A stretch of DNA of 64,000 nucleotides. Source: Aeromonas sp. RU39B (GTDB lineage: Bacteria > Pseudomonadota > Gammaproteobacteria > Enterobacterales > Aeromonadaceae). Location of the stretch: positions 62,001 through 126,000 of the forward strand of contig NZ_FTMJ01000003.1 in NCBI RefSeq assembly GCF_900156095.1, written 5' to 3'. Below, in pieces: positions 1 through 9,073 of this stretch. Position numbers and translations under genes: made by a program. Within the stretch, counting starts at the first letter, position 1. The number at the start of each line of letters is the position of its first letter. The notes under the pieces were generated by a model. It ran no database searches, was not told the origin of the DNA, and saw nothing but the letters and a program-made list of their open reading frames with translations.

Positions 1-348
1 TTATGTCGGCCGTTTTTTTTGCACCCGACGATGACGGGCCAGTGTCACCACCTCGCAGCGGTGAGCATTGAGCGCCGCATCATCGCCCGCCAGCAGATGC
101 TGCAGTGCCTCCTGCAGTTCATTGAAACGGGCATGCAGCATGCGTGATAACCGCACGCAGCGGTCTACCGGGTTACGCGCCAGCCGTTTCTGGCAGTCGA
201 TCTGAAATTGCAGGCCGCGCAGCCGGCGGCTTGACTCCGGATTGGCCGATGCCAGCAGTGACTCAAGCTCCTGTTGCAGCAGGGCATCAAGCGCGGCTTC
301 ATCCCGCTCGGCCAGCGCCCGCAGCGTATCGAAATCCAACGTAGACAT
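1..348 (-). CDS. DUF3135 domain protein
   Basis: This is a complete 115-residue gene; its stop codon occupies the first three bases of the window. The protein is small, soluble, acidic at the N-terminus and basic at the C-terminus, with no signal peptide or membrane segment. Its pattern (an FDxLxxLAERD start, then a helical body with a CxxRL segment and paired Arg residues) matches the DUF3135 family of uncharacterised proteins from Vibrio, Shewanella and Aeromonas. The function is unknown. It is divergent from mog, and the shared 290-bp gap should hold both promoters. The family call is from memory of its sequence pattern. Confidence 0.8.
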   Translation of the reverse strand: MSTLDFDTLRALAERDEAALDALLQQELESLLASANPESSRRLRGLQFQIDCQKRLARNPVDRCVRLSRMLHARFNELQEALQHLLAGDDAALNAHRCEVVTLARHRRVQKKRPT

Positions 349-456
349 CTCTCTTCTCCTGAGCCGTTGCGCTGATAGTTATTGGTTGATTTTTAGCCAA
401 TACAGCACGTTCGTCTCTCATCATCAATCAGCCTGTCGTATGAAAAACGACCTATT

Positions 457-477
457 TTGTCGCGTGTGGCGCGACAA
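457..477. promoter_or_regulatory. Perfect 8-bp inverted repeat in DUF3135-mog gap
   Basis: TTGTCGCG and CGCGACAA are separated by TGTGG. The repeat lies about 165 bp upstream of the mog start and 110 bp upstream of the DUF3135 start. It could be an operator or an RNA hairpin. There is no T-tract, so a terminator is unlikely. A shorter TATTGG...CCAATA pair at 380-402 lies nearer to the DUF3135 gene. Confidence 0.45.
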
Positions 478-641
478 TGCTGGAAAAGCCTTGGCATATC
501 CGATGATTAGCGAAAAGAGGGAAACAGCTCCGATCAGTGTGGATGCGACAGGCTTGAATCCCACCGGATCGCCACTGTATGCGCGATAAAGAGCGTGTTA
601 TGGTGGCGCCGCCAATGAAGGGAGCAGAAGGAGAACCCACT

Positions 642-1178
642 GTGCCAACGCAAACTGCCCGTATCGGGATTGTCACCGTCAGCGACCGGGCCAGTGCCGG
701 CGTATATGAAGATCTGTCCGGCCAGGCCATCATCGATACCCTGAACGCCTATCTGAGCTCGCCCTGGGAGCCGGTCTACCGCCTGATTCCCGATGAGCAG
801 CCCTTGATTGAGCAAACCCTGATTGAGCTGGCAGACCAGGAGCAGTGCTCACTGGTGGTCACAACCGGTGGCACCGGCCCGGCGCGGCGTGATGTCACCC
901 CCGAAGCGACCGAAGCGGTGTGCGATCGCATGATGCCGGGCTTTGGCGAGTTGATGCGGGCCGAATCGCTCAAGTTTGTTCCGACCGCCATTTTATCGCG
1001 CCAGACAGCAGGGCTGCGTGGCAACACGCTGATCGTCAATCTGCCCGGCAAGCCCAAGTCGATTCGCGAGTGTCTGGATGCGGTCTTCCCGGCCATCCCC
1101 TACTGCATCGATTTGATGGAAGGCCCTTATCTCGAGTGCAACGACGCGGTAATCAAACCGTTTCGCCCCAAGAAATAA
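642..1178 (+). CDS. mog: Molybdopterin adenylyltransferase Mog
   Basis: Mog adenylylates molybdopterin ahead of molybdate insertion by MoeA, in cytosolic molybdenum cofactor biosynthesis. The 178-residue protein shows the MoaB/Mog fold signatures: VTVSDRAS near the N-terminus, TTGGTGPARRDVTPEA in the middle, and LPGKPKSIRECL near the C-terminus. It closely follows E. coli Mog throughout. The frame stays open upstream to an ATG at 579, but a GTG at 642 is preferred: AAGGAG lies 8 bases before it and family homology begins just after it. A strong rho-independent terminator follows directly. The gene stands alone, without other moa or moe genes in the window. Confidence 0.93.
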   Translation: MPTQTARIGIVTVSDRASAGVYEDLSGQAIIDTLNAYLSSPWEPVYRLIPDEQPLIEQTLIELADQEQCSLVVTTGGTGPARRDVTPEATEAVCDRMMPGFGELMRAESLKFVPTAILSRQTAGLRGNTLIVNLPGKPKSIRECLDAVFPAIPYCIDLMEGPYLECNDAVIKPFRPKK

Positions 1179-1182
1179 GCAG

Positions 1183-1206
1183 GGGCGTCAGAAGACGCCC
1201 TTTCTC
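1183..1206 (+). terminator. Rho-independent terminator of mog
   Basis: GGGCGTC and GACGCCC form a 7-bp stem with loop AGAA, followed by TTTCTC. It sits 5 bases after the mog stop and just before the end of the convergent DUF2541 gene. Confidence 0.85.
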
Positions 1207-1578
1207 TTAGCGCCGGCCAAATACCTTGACGCCAGCCTTGTTACCGTCAGCATGGCCGCGCACTTCTATTTTCTTCACGCAGTAACGCCCACCCAGTGGC
1301 AACCACCCTGTCTCCTGCTCACGGCGCAGCACCCCTCTGGCATTAATGGTTCGTGTTCGATCCTTGCCATAGGTGACCAGCAACTTATCGAGCGTCAGGT
1401 TACGCTCGGCCTTGATCTTGATTTCACTGGCCACCCGACAGATCACCAGCGGGATCACCGCGCCACGATCGCTCACTTCCAGCAACACAGTGCGTCCCAG
1501 CGTAAACTGATCCTCCGCCGCCTGCACCGGTAAAACCCCCAACATCAAGATCCCCAACCACCTTCTGCGTAACATCAT
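1207..1578 (-). CDS. Secreted DUF2541 family protein (YaaI-like)
   Basis: The protein has 123 residues and a clear Sec signal peptide: Arg-rich start, hydrophobic LGILMLGVLP, then cleavage near VQA-AE. The mature part has a cysteine in PLVICRV and another in GRYCVKK. These two spaced Cys residues could form a disulfide, and similar cysteines occur in E. coli YaaI (DUF2541). It is predicted to be a small periplasmic beta-rich protein of unknown role. It is convergent with mog and divergent from the carbonic anhydrase. Either of two adjacent ATG codons could be the start. The family call rests on the spacing of conserved residues. Confidence 0.7.
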   Translation of the reverse strand: MMLRRRWLGILMLGVLPVQAAEDQFTLGRTVLLEVSDRGAVIPLVICRVASEIKIKAERNLTLDKLLVTYGKDRTRTINARGVLRREQETGWLPLGGRYCVKKIEVRGHADGNKAGVKVFGRR

Positions 1579-1846
1579 GACTCTCTTCGGCTATCAAAGG
1601 GCAGGCAGTCTAGCGAGCGGAGCCAAACAGAAACTTAACCAGCATGACATTTCACAAAACCACAGCCGTAAAAAGGATATTCATCAGTCCGGTTTTCGCC
1701 ATTAATTTGAATGCTTTCCAGAGGTTACGCGACTCGGCATGATAAGCCGCCCTGCCGCCGACACGCTAACCCCCCTCGCGCGGTGCCAACAATAACTACA
1801 CTCCACTAGCTTGCCTCGAGTCACACACCACACTTGCAGGATAACC

Positions 1847-2578
1847 ATGATGAAAATGAATGCCTGGCTGACAGCCTCTTTGCTGCTCTCCTCCTCTGCG
1901 TTTGCCGCGACCGCCCCCCACTGGGAGTACAGCGGCGAAAGTGGCCCCGATAACTGGGCCAAACTGACCCCGGAATTTGCCGCCTGCGCGGGTAAAAACC
2001 AGTCTCCAGTCAATATCGGTGGCACCATCAAAGCGGCGCTGGCCCCCATCAAGACCCACTATGTGGCGGGCGGCAACGAGCTGGTCAACAACGGCCATAC
2101 CCTGCAGGTGAACTACCAGCCGGGCAGCACCCTGGAGCTCGACGGGCAGCGTTTTACCCTCAAGCAGTTCCACTTCCATGTACCGAGTGAAAACCTGATC
2201 CGCGGTCAGGCCTACCCGCTCGAGGCGCATCTGGTACATGCCAATGACAAGGGCGAGCTGGCGGTGCTGGCGGTGATGTTCAAGGTCGGCGCGGCCAACA
2301 AACTGCTGGATCAGGCTTGGAAGAGCTTGCCGAAAAGCGGTGACAAGGTGGCGTTTGACTCGCTGCTCGATGCCCGCAAGCTGCTGCCAACCAAGCTGAA
2401 CTATTACCGCTTCAGCGGCTCTCTCACTACCCCGCCCTGCAGCGAAGGGGTACGTTGGCTGGTACTCAAACACCCGATGACGGTCAGCCAAGCCCAACTG
2501 GACGCGTTCAAGACGGCTATCCCGCACGCCAACAACCGTCCGGTTCAGTCGGTGAATGCCCGGGAAATTCTGGAATAA
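1847..2578 (+). CDS. cah: Periplasmic alpha-class carbonic anhydrase
   Basis: This enzyme hydrates CO2 to bicarbonate in the periplasm. The 243-residue product begins with a signal peptide (about residues 1-20, cleaved after SAFA). It then shows the alpha-CA signatures: WxYSGxxGPxxW, KNQSPVNI, the zinc-ligand stretch FHFHVPSE with His at about 109 and 111, the third ligand His at about 128 in EAHLVH, and LTTPPCSEGVRW near the C-terminus. Two conserved cysteines (AACAG and PPCSE) should form the usual disulfide. ATG at 1847 is chosen over the upstream frame opening because AGGA lies 8 bases before it and the signal peptide begins there. The gene is monocistronic. Confidence 0.93.
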   Translation: MMKMNAWLTASLLLSSSAFAATAPHWEYSGESGPDNWAKLTPEFAACAGKNQSPVNIGGTIKAALAPIKTHYVAGGNELVNNGHTLQVNYQPGSTLELDGQRFTLKQFHFHVPSENLIRGQAYPLEAHLVHANDKGELAVLAVMFKVGAANKLLDQAWKSLPKSGDKVAFDSLLDARKLLPTKLNYYRFSGSLTTPPCSEGVRWLVLKHPMTVSQAQLDAFKTAIPHANNRPVQSVNAREILE

Positions 2579-2588
2579 TGGTCAAAAC

Positions 2589-2618
2589 AGAGGAGAGCCA
2601 AGCGGCCCTCCTCTCTAT
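2589..2618. terminator. Hairpin between convergent cah and apeR
   Basis: AGAGGAG...CTCCTCT with inner GCC/GGC pairing forms a GC-rich hairpin in the 53-bp gap between the two stop codons. The T-tract is weak (CTATT), so termination strength is uncertain. Confidence 0.55.
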
Positions 2619-2631
2619 TCACGGCATGGTG

Positions 2632-3867
2632 TTATTGCGGCTGCCAGCGCCGGAAGATAAGCGACGTATTGATGCCGCCAAAGGCGAAGTTGTTGGACAT
2701 CAGATACTCCACATCGAGGGCACGGCCCTCGCCCATGATGTGATCAAGCGGCGCACAGGCACTATCCGGATTAACCAGATTCAAGGTCGGCGCAAACCAC
2801 CCCTCGTGCATCATCTCCAGCGACAGCCACGCCTCGACCGCGCCACAGGCACCCAGGGTGTGACCAAAATAGCTCTTGAGTGAAGATATCGGTGTTTTAT
2901 CACCGAAGATCGCAGCGGTAGCCTGACTTTCGGCAATATCACCACGCTCGGTAGCAGTGCCGTGAGCACTGATATAGCCGATGTGATCGGGGGTAAGACC
3001 AGCCTGATCCAGCGCCATCTGCATGCACAGCTGCATGGTGTCGCGCTGGGGCTGAGTGACGTGGGCTGCATCGCAGTTGGTGGCAAAGCCGACCAGCTCG
3101 GCAATGATGGGGGCGCCACGCGAAAGCGCAAATTCGAGCTCTTCCAACACCAGCGTGCCGGCCCCTTCCCCAATCACCAGACCATCGCGCTCGGCATCAA
3201 ACGGCCGCGGCGAGCACTCCGGGGTCTCGTTCATCTGGCTGGTAGCAAACAGGGTATCAAACACCACCGCCTCGGAGGGGCAGAGCTCTTCGGCGCCACC
3301 GGCGACCATCACACTCTGGTAGCCATGACGGATCGCTTCATAGGCATAACCAATGCCCTGACTGCCAGAGGTACAGGCACTGGAGGTGGGGATCACCCGG
3401 CCCCGCAACCCGAAAAACAGGCCGGTATTGACGGCTGTCGTGTGCGGCATCATCTGCACATAGGTGGTTGCCGTGATGCTGGCGGTGGTCTTGTCGTTGA
3501 GCATGGCGCCAAACGCACTGATGGGAGCGGTACTGCCGGTCGATGAGCCATAGGCAATCCCGGTGCGCCCGTCGGTCAGCACCGGATGACCGAGCAGGCC
3601 GGCACGCGCCAGGGCCAGCTCGGTGGCCACGGTCGACAGCTCGGAAACCCGTCCCATGGCGCGGGTCTTCTTGCGCGGGTAGTGGGCTGGCAGGGCAAAG
3701 TCCGGGATTGGCGCTGCCAAACGGGTGTTAAGCCCGTCATACACCGCCCATTCGGGCATCTGCACCACCGCATTTTTGCCTGCGCGCAGGCGTGAGCCCA
3801 CGCTGGCCCAGTCATTACCAAAGGCGGTCACGCCGGCCATGCCGGTGACCACGACGCGCCGGTTCAT
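2632..3867 (-). CDS. apeR: APE beta-ketoacyl-ACP synthase ApeR
   Basis: A FabF-like condensing enzyme of 411 residues, the normal full length. The catalytic triad is intact: Cys165 in SSACTSGS, His302 in SAHGTATERGD and His336 in KSYFGHTLGA. The closing motif NNFAFGGINTS is also present. It catalyses decarboxylative malonyl-ACP condensation. In studied APE systems ApeR is proposed to act at an early extension or starter step, while the ApeO:ApeC pair elongates the chain. It is the last gene of the operon, and its start overlaps the end of the ketoreductase gene by 4 bases. The symbol is assigned by position and family. Confidence 0.9.
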   Translation of the reverse strand: MNRRVVVTGMAGVTAFGNDWASVGSRLRAGKNAVVQMPEWAVYDGLNTRLAAPIPDFALPAHYPRKKTRAMGRVSELSTVATELALARAGLLGHPVLTDGRTGIAYGSSTGSTAPISAFGAMLNDKTTASITATTYVQMMPHTTAVNTGLFFGLRGRVIPTSSACTSGSQGIGYAYEAIRHGYQSVMVAGGAEELCPSEAVVFDTLFATSQMNETPECSPRPFDAERDGLVIGEGAGTLVLEELEFALSRGAPIIAELVGFATNCDAAHVTQPQRDTMQLCMQMALDQAGLTPDHIGYISAHGTATERGDIAESQATAAIFGDKTPISSLKSYFGHTLGACGAVEAWLSLEMMHEGWFAPTLNLVNPDSACAPLDHIMGEGRALDVEYLMSNNFAFGGINTSLIFRRWQPQ

Positions 3868-4589
3868 ACCAGACCTCCGTTGATTGAGATAACTTGCCGG
3901 GTGACATAGCCCGCAATGTCCGACATCAGGTAGGAGACCAACCCGGCCACCTCATCGGCCTGCCCCATTCGCTTGAGCGGGATCATCTTGAGCGCTTCAG
4001 ACTCAACCTCCGCATTGACCATGCCAGTATCAATCAGTCCGGGGGCCACGCAGTTGACCGTGATGCGCCGCTTGGCCAGCTCCAGCGCTAACGCCTTGGT
4101 GGCACCGATAATGCCGGCCTTGGCAGCGCTGTAGTTAACCTGACCACGGTTGCCCATGATGCCGGAAACTGAAGAGAGGGTGACGATGCGACCGCCACGG
4201 CGCAGGCCGATCATTGGCATGATGCAGGGCTTGAGCAGGTTGTAGAACCCATCGAGATTGGTGTGCAGCACCCCATCCCACTCGTCATCGGTCAGGGCTG
4301 GAAACGCGCCATCACGAATAATACCGGCATTACAGACCACGCCGTAATAGGCGCCATGGGCGGCGATGTCGCTCTCCAACTGCTCGCGGCACTGCTCGCG
4401 ATTGGCAATATCGAAGCTTATCAACGCGCCACGGCCACCGGCTGCCTCAATCTGGGCCAGCGTCGCCTCACCACCAGCGCGATCACTGTGATAGTGCACC
4501 ACCACGTTAAATCCATCGGCCGCCAGTTTCAGGGCAATGGCCCGGCCAATGCCCTTGCTGGCGCCGGTTACCAGTACGCGCTCGCTCAT
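3864..4589 (-). CDS. apeQ: APE 3-ketoacyl-ACP reductase ApeQ
   Basis: A short-chain dehydrogenase/reductase of the FabG type, 241 residues. The N-terminal Rossmann motif is VTGASKGIGRA, followed by NAG around residue 87 and the active-site Tyr/Lys in YSAAKAG. It reduces the beta-keto group to beta-hydroxy after each condensation, probably with NADPH. The C-terminus (VISINGGLV) is typical of FabG. It overlaps apeR by 4 bases and lies 2 bases from apeP, consistent with coupled translation of the PKS modification enzymes. Confidence 0.93.
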   Translation of the reverse strand: MSERVLVTGASKGIGRAIALKLAADGFNVVVHYHSDRAGGEATLAQIEAAGGRGALISFDIANREQCREQLESDIAAHGAYYGVVCNAGIIRDGAFPALTDDEWDGVLHTNLDGFYNLLKPCIMPMIGLRRGGRIVTLSSVSGIMGNRGQVNYSAAKAGIIGATKALALELAKRRITVNCVAPGLIDTGMVNAEVESEALKMIPLKRMGQADEVAGLVSYLMSDIAGYVTRQVISINGGLV

Positions 4590-4591
4590 CC

Positions 4592-5047
4592 TTACTCCGC
4601 TTTCAACAAATCCGATAACTGACTCTCATCCGGCTGATAGGTCGACAGACGCGCCCGTGCGCACTCTTGACCCTCCTGCCGGATAACACATTCAAAACTG
4701 GCCATGCCACCATCTTGCAGCAGACAACGCGCCTCAATAAGCAAGCGCTCTCCTGCCGCAAACACCGGCCGCTGACTGTCGTACTTGCGCGCGCCAAGCA
4801 GCATGCCGATACGCGCCGGTTCACCGCGAGCATGCCCCTGCAATCCCGCCCAGGCCGCGATGGTTTGCGCCATCAACTCGATGCCACACCACCCCGGCAA
4901 ATTGCCCTGCGCATCCAGCAGCAGCCCTTGCCGTGGCCCCACCACGGTGTCACAGCAGATCCACTGCTCACCGCTGTCGACCACTCGCTCCAGCAGCAGC
5001 ATGGGGGCACGATGGGGAACCAGCGTCTCAATCGCGGGATAATTCAT
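4592..5047 (-). CDS. apeP: APE hotdog dehydratase ApeP
   Basis: A 151-residue single-hotdog protein related to FabA/FabZ beta-hydroxyacyl-ACP dehydratases. The catalytic His lies in VPHRAPMLLLERV and the acidic partner Glu in GIELMAQTIAAWAG. In characterised APE systems ApeP forms a heterocomplex with the shorter hotdog protein ApeI, which is also present in this cluster. It removes water to create each conjugated double bond. It overlaps apeO by 4 bases. Confidence 0.9.
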   Translation of the reverse strand: MNYPAIETLVPHRAPMLLLERVVDSGEQWICCDTVVGPRQGLLLDAQGNLPGWCGIELMAQTIAAWAGLQGHARGEPARIGMLLGARKYDSQRPVFAAGERLLIEARCLLQDGGMASFECVIRQEGQECARARLSTYQPDESQLSDLLKAE

Positions 5048-6210
5048 GAGTTCACCTTGCCGAAGATCAAGCTGACATTGTTGCCGCCAAAGGCGAACGA
5101 ATTAGACATGATGGTCGATACCGGCCCTTCCCCCGTCACCAGACGCAGCGCATCAAGCGAAGGATCGAGCGGGCTTTGCTGCGCCGGCAGTGGCAATTGC
5201 CGTTCAAGTAACAAGCAGCTGAGCGCAGCTTCAATAGCGCCCGCCGCGCCAAGGGTATGACCGGTCAACATCTTGGTCGAGCTGGCCGGCACCTGTCCGG
5301 CAAAGACCCGTGCCATGGCGCGACTCTCCATCTCGTCATTTAAACGCGTCGCCGTACCATGCAAATTGACGTACCCCACGCCATCAGGCGACAGATTGGC
5401 CCGCGTCAACGCCATGCGAATGGCCCGCTCAGCGCCGTCTCCCTGCGGATGTGGCGCCGAGATATGCCAGGCATCGGACGATTCACCGTCACCGAGCAGC
5501 GCCAGCGCCGAGGGCTCGCGACTGAGCACAAACAGGGCTGCCCCTTCACCGATATTGATGCCGTCGCGCTCGGCCGTAAACGGCCGGCAACGGGATAAAC
5601 TGAGCGACTCGAGGCTATCAAAACCATTGAGCGTCAGCCCGCACAGACTATCGGCACCGCCCACCAGCACCACATCGGCCTGATGGCTCAATAGCAGCCG
5701 GCGCGCAGTGATAAAGGCACGCGCACTCGACGAGCAAGCAGTAGAGATGGTCAGCGCCGGCCCTGCGATGTTCAGGTATTGCGCCAAAAACAGGGAAGGC
5801 GCCCCCAGCTCCTGCTGGACATAATCAAAACCGGCCGGCAATGGTTGACCGGCCTCGCAGGCTGCCACCGCCACTTCAGCCTCGCCAATTCCCGAGGTGC
5901 TGGTGCCAAGCACCACGGCAACGCGCTCGGCGCCAACACGCTCGATAGCGGCCTGCACCTCATCCTCAATCTGTGAGAGCGCAGCGAGCAGCAACTGGTT
6001 ATTGCGCGAAGCGTGGCGCGCCAATGGCACCTGCGGCAACTCGCCTTCCACTCGGCCGACCGGGGAGGTGCGCCCGTCCGTCAGGGTCCAGCGGGCGTTA
6101 TCCAACGCACTGACACCAGCACCCTGCCAGTTAGCCAGTGCGCTCACCACCTCATCCTTGCCTTGACCGAGCGCGCACACCAGGGCGTAGCCGTGAATAT
6201 AGGGGGTCAT
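5044..6210 (-). CDS. apeO: APE beta-ketoacyl-ACP synthase ApeO
   Basis: A full-length ketosynthase of 388 residues. The nucleophile Cys lies in STACSSSARAF, one His in LHGTATRLND, and the second His in MLTGHTLGAAGA. The ending NSFAFGGNNVSLIFG is typical of KAS I/II enzymes. In studied clusters ApeO pairs with the KS-like protein ApeC to extend the polyene. The cluster therefore holds two catalytic ketosynthases and one degenerate partner. It overlaps both neighbours by 4 bases. Confidence 0.92.
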   Translation of the reverse strand: MTPYIHGYALVCALGQGKDEVVSALANWQGAGVSALDNARWTLTDGRTSPVGRVEGELPQVPLARHASRNNQLLLAALSQIEDEVQAAIERVGAERVAVVLGTSTSGIGEAEVAVAACEAGQPLPAGFDYVQQELGAPSLFLAQYLNIAGPALTISTACSSSARAFITARRLLLSHQADVVLVGGADSLCGLTLNGFDSLESLSLSRCRPFTAERDGINIGEGAALFVLSREPSALALLGDGESSDAWHISAPHPQGDGAERAIRMALTRANLSPDGVGYVNLHGTATRLNDEMESRAMARVFAGQVPASSTKMLTGHTLGAAGAIEAALSCLLLERQLPLPAQQSPLDPSLDALRLVTGEGPVSTIMSNSFAFGGNNVSLIFGKVNS

Positions 6211-6767
6211 GGCGCCAGATTCTCCAGCTGCAGACGATATCCAAAACGGTGCTGGGTGAGACTCTCTGGCTCGCGCAGCCCTTGCCAGTTGCGATAGTGC
6301 ACTTCGGTGACCAGCTGACCGGCAGGGTCGCGCAGTAAACGGCGATCCCCTTCATCCTGTAGCTGCCAACCGGCCGGCAGATGCGGCAACCAAGCCTGCA
6401 GCGGCCAGTAGCAGAGCATCACATCACTCAGCACCTGACTCACCGGCGGCAGTGCCGATTCTGGCAGTGCAGCCAGTCGCTCACTATGAATACCTTGCGC
6501 GTCGTAGCGCACCTTGAACAGGCGAGCGCCGGTGGGCATCAGCCCAACCAGCGTAATGCCATCGCGCTGTGCTTCAAGCGCGGTGAGCAGCTGATATTGC
6601 TTGCCCTTGGCGTTAGCCAGCAGCAGTTGCTGGCGACTAAAAGGAGCCGCGCTGCGCGGCGATGGCAGTGACATCGCCACGCCGGGCGCCACAAAGGCTT
6701 CAGGGCGCGGCGAACTGCTGCAACCTGCCAGCACGACCAACAACAGGGAAAACCAGTATCTCATCAT
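6207..6767 (-). CDS. apeN: DUF3261 lipoprotein ApeN
   Basis: A 186-residue predicted lipoprotein. The N-terminus MMRYWFSLLLVVLAGCSSS is a short signal peptide with lipobox LAGC, so Cys16 should be lipidated; the following serines suit outer-membrane sorting. The remainder matches the DUF3261 family found in APE clusters, including a C-terminal YRLQLENL-type strand. Its role is unknown. Its place beside the MMPL exporter and the LolA-like gene suggests help in moving the product to the outer membrane. Overlaps of 4 bases on both sides indicate translational coupling. Confidence 0.85.
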   Translation of the reverse strand: MMRYWFSLLLVVLAGCSSSPRPEAFVAPGVAMSLPSPRSAAPFSRQQLLLANAKGKQYQLLTALEAQRDGITLVGLMPTGARLFKVRYDAQGIHSERLAALPESALPPVSQVLSDVMLCYWPLQAWLPHLPAGWQLQDEGDRRLLRDPAGQLVTEVHYRNWQGLREPESLTQHRFGYRLQLENLAP

Positions 6768-9073
6768 GACGTCGAAGCCTCTGCCGGTGCCAGCACCAGC
6801 GGCGATAACAGAAATGCGGTAAAGATGCCGCCGCTCAGCACCAGGCCAAAGCCGGCAATGGCCGGTGTACTACTGAGCGCCAGCAGGCCAAAGGCCAGCA
6901 AGGTAGTCAGGTGGGCCAGCAAGATGGCGAGCAAGGTCGACTGTTGACGGGCCGGATCACTGCCGCAATGGGCAAAGAAGAGGCCGTAGTCGATACCAAT
7001 ACCAAAAATCAGGCTCAGTGCCAGGACGCCAAACAGGGTCAGTGGCTGCTGACACAGCGCCAGTAGTGCCAGCCCCATGCCTACCGCCAGCAGATTAACC
7101 AGCAGAATGCGCAGCGTCAGTTTAGATCCGAGCCGCCAGCAGAGCAGCGCCCCCACCAGCACAATGGCAACCAGCAGCAGCTCAGCCAGCTTGATGCGGT
7201 AATCGGCAAACAACCGGCTCCACTGGCTACGCTGATCCTGCCAGACCACCCCATCGAGTTTGCTCGCCAGCTGCGCCATGGCGCTGACATCGTGCACCCC
7301 CATTACCGGCACCCAGATTCCGACACGGCCATCGGCTAGCCGGTGCCAGAGCAGGCGGCTACCTTCGCTGACCGGACTTGCCAGCCAGGCATCAGGCTGT
7401 AGCGCAACAAACCCGGGCGCCTTGGCACTGACCGGCACACCGGCGGCCTGCAGACGACTGACCACCTGAGGCAACAGCGCCAACATAGCCTGATGATCGG
7501 CCTGCTGGCTGGCCAGTGACGGCAGCCACTGGGTCAAAGAGACGTAGCTATCAATCTGCCCCTGTCCGCGCGCCTGCTCAAGCCAACCCGCTAGCTGCTC
7601 TACGCGCTGCAAGGCTTGTTCGCCACTCTGCCCCACCACCAGATAACCCTGCATGCCCCCTTGCTGACCGGTCAGGCGCTGGATCTGTTGCTCCTGGGCT
7701 TGCAGTTCACGCGGCAATGGCTGCAGACGCTGAATATCATCGTCCACCTCAAGACGGCTGATCCCAACACCCGCCAACACCAGCACCAGTAATGGCAGCC
7801 AGCGGCGCATCCCACCGGGGCGTTGCCACAGTGCGAGCCAACGCATCTGCCAGCGCGAGATGGGCAACGGCGATGACGCGAGCGGCCCTAACCAATCGGG
7901 AAATAGCAGCAGCACGGTTAAAAATGCGGCCAACAGGCCCGCCAAGGCACAGACGGCCAGTTGCTGCAGACCGGGGAATGGCGCCAACCACAGCAGGGCA
8001 TACCCCACCAGCGTGGTTAGCAGGGCCAGACTCAAACCCGGCAGCAACCGGCTGCGCGTAAGATGCGGGCTCTCATGACCGTGCAGGCGCCGCTCACTCA
8101 TAAAATGCAGGGCGTAATCAATCGAGATACCGATCAGGCTGGAGCTTATCACCAGCGTAAAGACGTGGATCTCGCCAAACACCAGCAGCACGGCGCCAAG
8201 CCCCCAGCCCAGCCCGGTCAGCAGGGGCAGCAACGAAAGTAGCAGCGCACGGGGCGAACGAAACACCAGCCAGATAAGGACAATCACCCCAATCAGGGAG
8301 CCCAGACCAATGGTTGAGATATCTTTCTCGGCCAGTGCGCTGGCGTGCTGGCTATAAAACAGTGTGCCACGGCGCAGCAGCTCAACACCGGGGAAATCAT
8401 GGCGTAGTTGCTGCTCACCCGCGGCCAGTTGCGCCAGCAGTTGCTGATTACGCGCCATGTCGAACGCCGAGAGGTTGAGCTCGGCGCGCACCATGAACCA
8501 CACCCGGCCGTCGTCATCACGCCGGGTCAGCCAGCCTTGCTCATCAAGCTGCATCGGGCTCTTCTGGGTGAGCACCGCCGCCCGGGTGAGCAGCAGCGGA
8601 TCGGCCTGCCACTCGGCGCGCGATACGCCGCCAAACGGGGAGTAAATCTGTCCCAACACCCACTGGCTCCAGGCATCGGCCCCGACATTCAGACGCTCAC
8701 GCGCTGGCGCACTCAGGTGTTGTCCGGCCATCTGCCGCATATAGGCCTGCCAGGCAGGGGCCAGCTCGGGCTGCGCCGCACGAATATGCTCAAGCGAGTC
8801 GGTGTGGCTGAGGGCGTTGCGCCAGGTTGCGGCCGCTAACGCCCCATTCTGCCCAGCAGGCAGACTTACCATCCAGATCAACTGACGGTCGAGCTGGGCC
8901 AACAGGCCAGCCTTGAGCTCGGGATATTGTTCACTGCGCGCCTCATGAGGCAGCAGATCCATGACGCTGGTGTTGATGCGGGTATCAGGCAGACGCCAGG
9001 CTAGCAGGGCGGCCAACAGTGCACAAAGCAGCAGCCAGGCAACACCCAGACGACGCCAAGTTTTCTCACTCAT
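6764..9073 (-). CDS. apeM: MMPL/RND-family APE exporter ApeM
   Basis: A 769-residue inner-membrane transporter with the RND/MMPL layout: TM1 near the N-terminus (WLLLCALLAALLAW), a large periplasmic loop, a five-helix bundle (about 255-400), a second periplasmic loop, and a second five-helix bundle (about 640-765). It presumably flips or exports the lipid-linked aryl polyene using proton-motive force. The start is set at 9073, where ATG lies inside the end of apeL (8-base overlap) and opens MSEKTWRRLG; the frame remains open further upstream. It works with the adjacent LolA-like and DUF3261 proteins. Confidence 0.9.
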   Translation of the reverse strand: MSEKTWRRLGVAWLLLCALLAALLAWRLPDTRINTSVMDLLPHEARSEQYPELKAGLLAQLDRQLIWMVSLPAGQNGALAAATWRNALSHTDSLEHIRAAQPELAPAWQAYMRQMAGQHLSAPARERLNVGADAWSQWVLGQIYSPFGGVSRAEWQADPLLLTRAAVLTQKSPMQLDEQGWLTRRDDDGRVWFMVRAELNLSAFDMARNQQLLAQLAAGEQQLRHDFPGVELLRRGTLFYSQHASALAEKDISTIGLGSLIGVIVLIWLVFRSPRALLLSLLPLLTGLGWGLGAVLLVFGEIHVFTLVISSSLIGISIDYALHFMSERRLHGHESPHLTRSRLLPGLSLALLTTLVGYALLWLAPFPGLQQLAVCALAGLLAAFLTVLLLFPDWLGPLASSPLPISRWQMRWLALWQRPGGMRRWLPLLVLVLAGVGISRLEVDDDIQRLQPLPRELQAQEQQIQRLTGQQGGMQGYLVVGQSGEQALQRVEQLAGWLEQARGQGQIDSYVSLTQWLPSLASQQADHQAMLALLPQVVSRLQAAGVPVSAKAPGFVALQPDAWLASPVSEGSRLLWHRLADGRVGIWVPVMGVHDVSAMAQLASKLDGVVWQDQRSQWSRLFADYRIKLAELLLVAIVLVGALLCWRLGSKLTLRILLVNLLAVGMGLALLALCQQPLTLFGVLALSLIFGIGIDYGLFFAHCGSDPARQQSTLLAILLAHLTTLLAFGLLALSSTPAIAGFGLVLSGGIFTAFLLSPLVLAPAEASTS

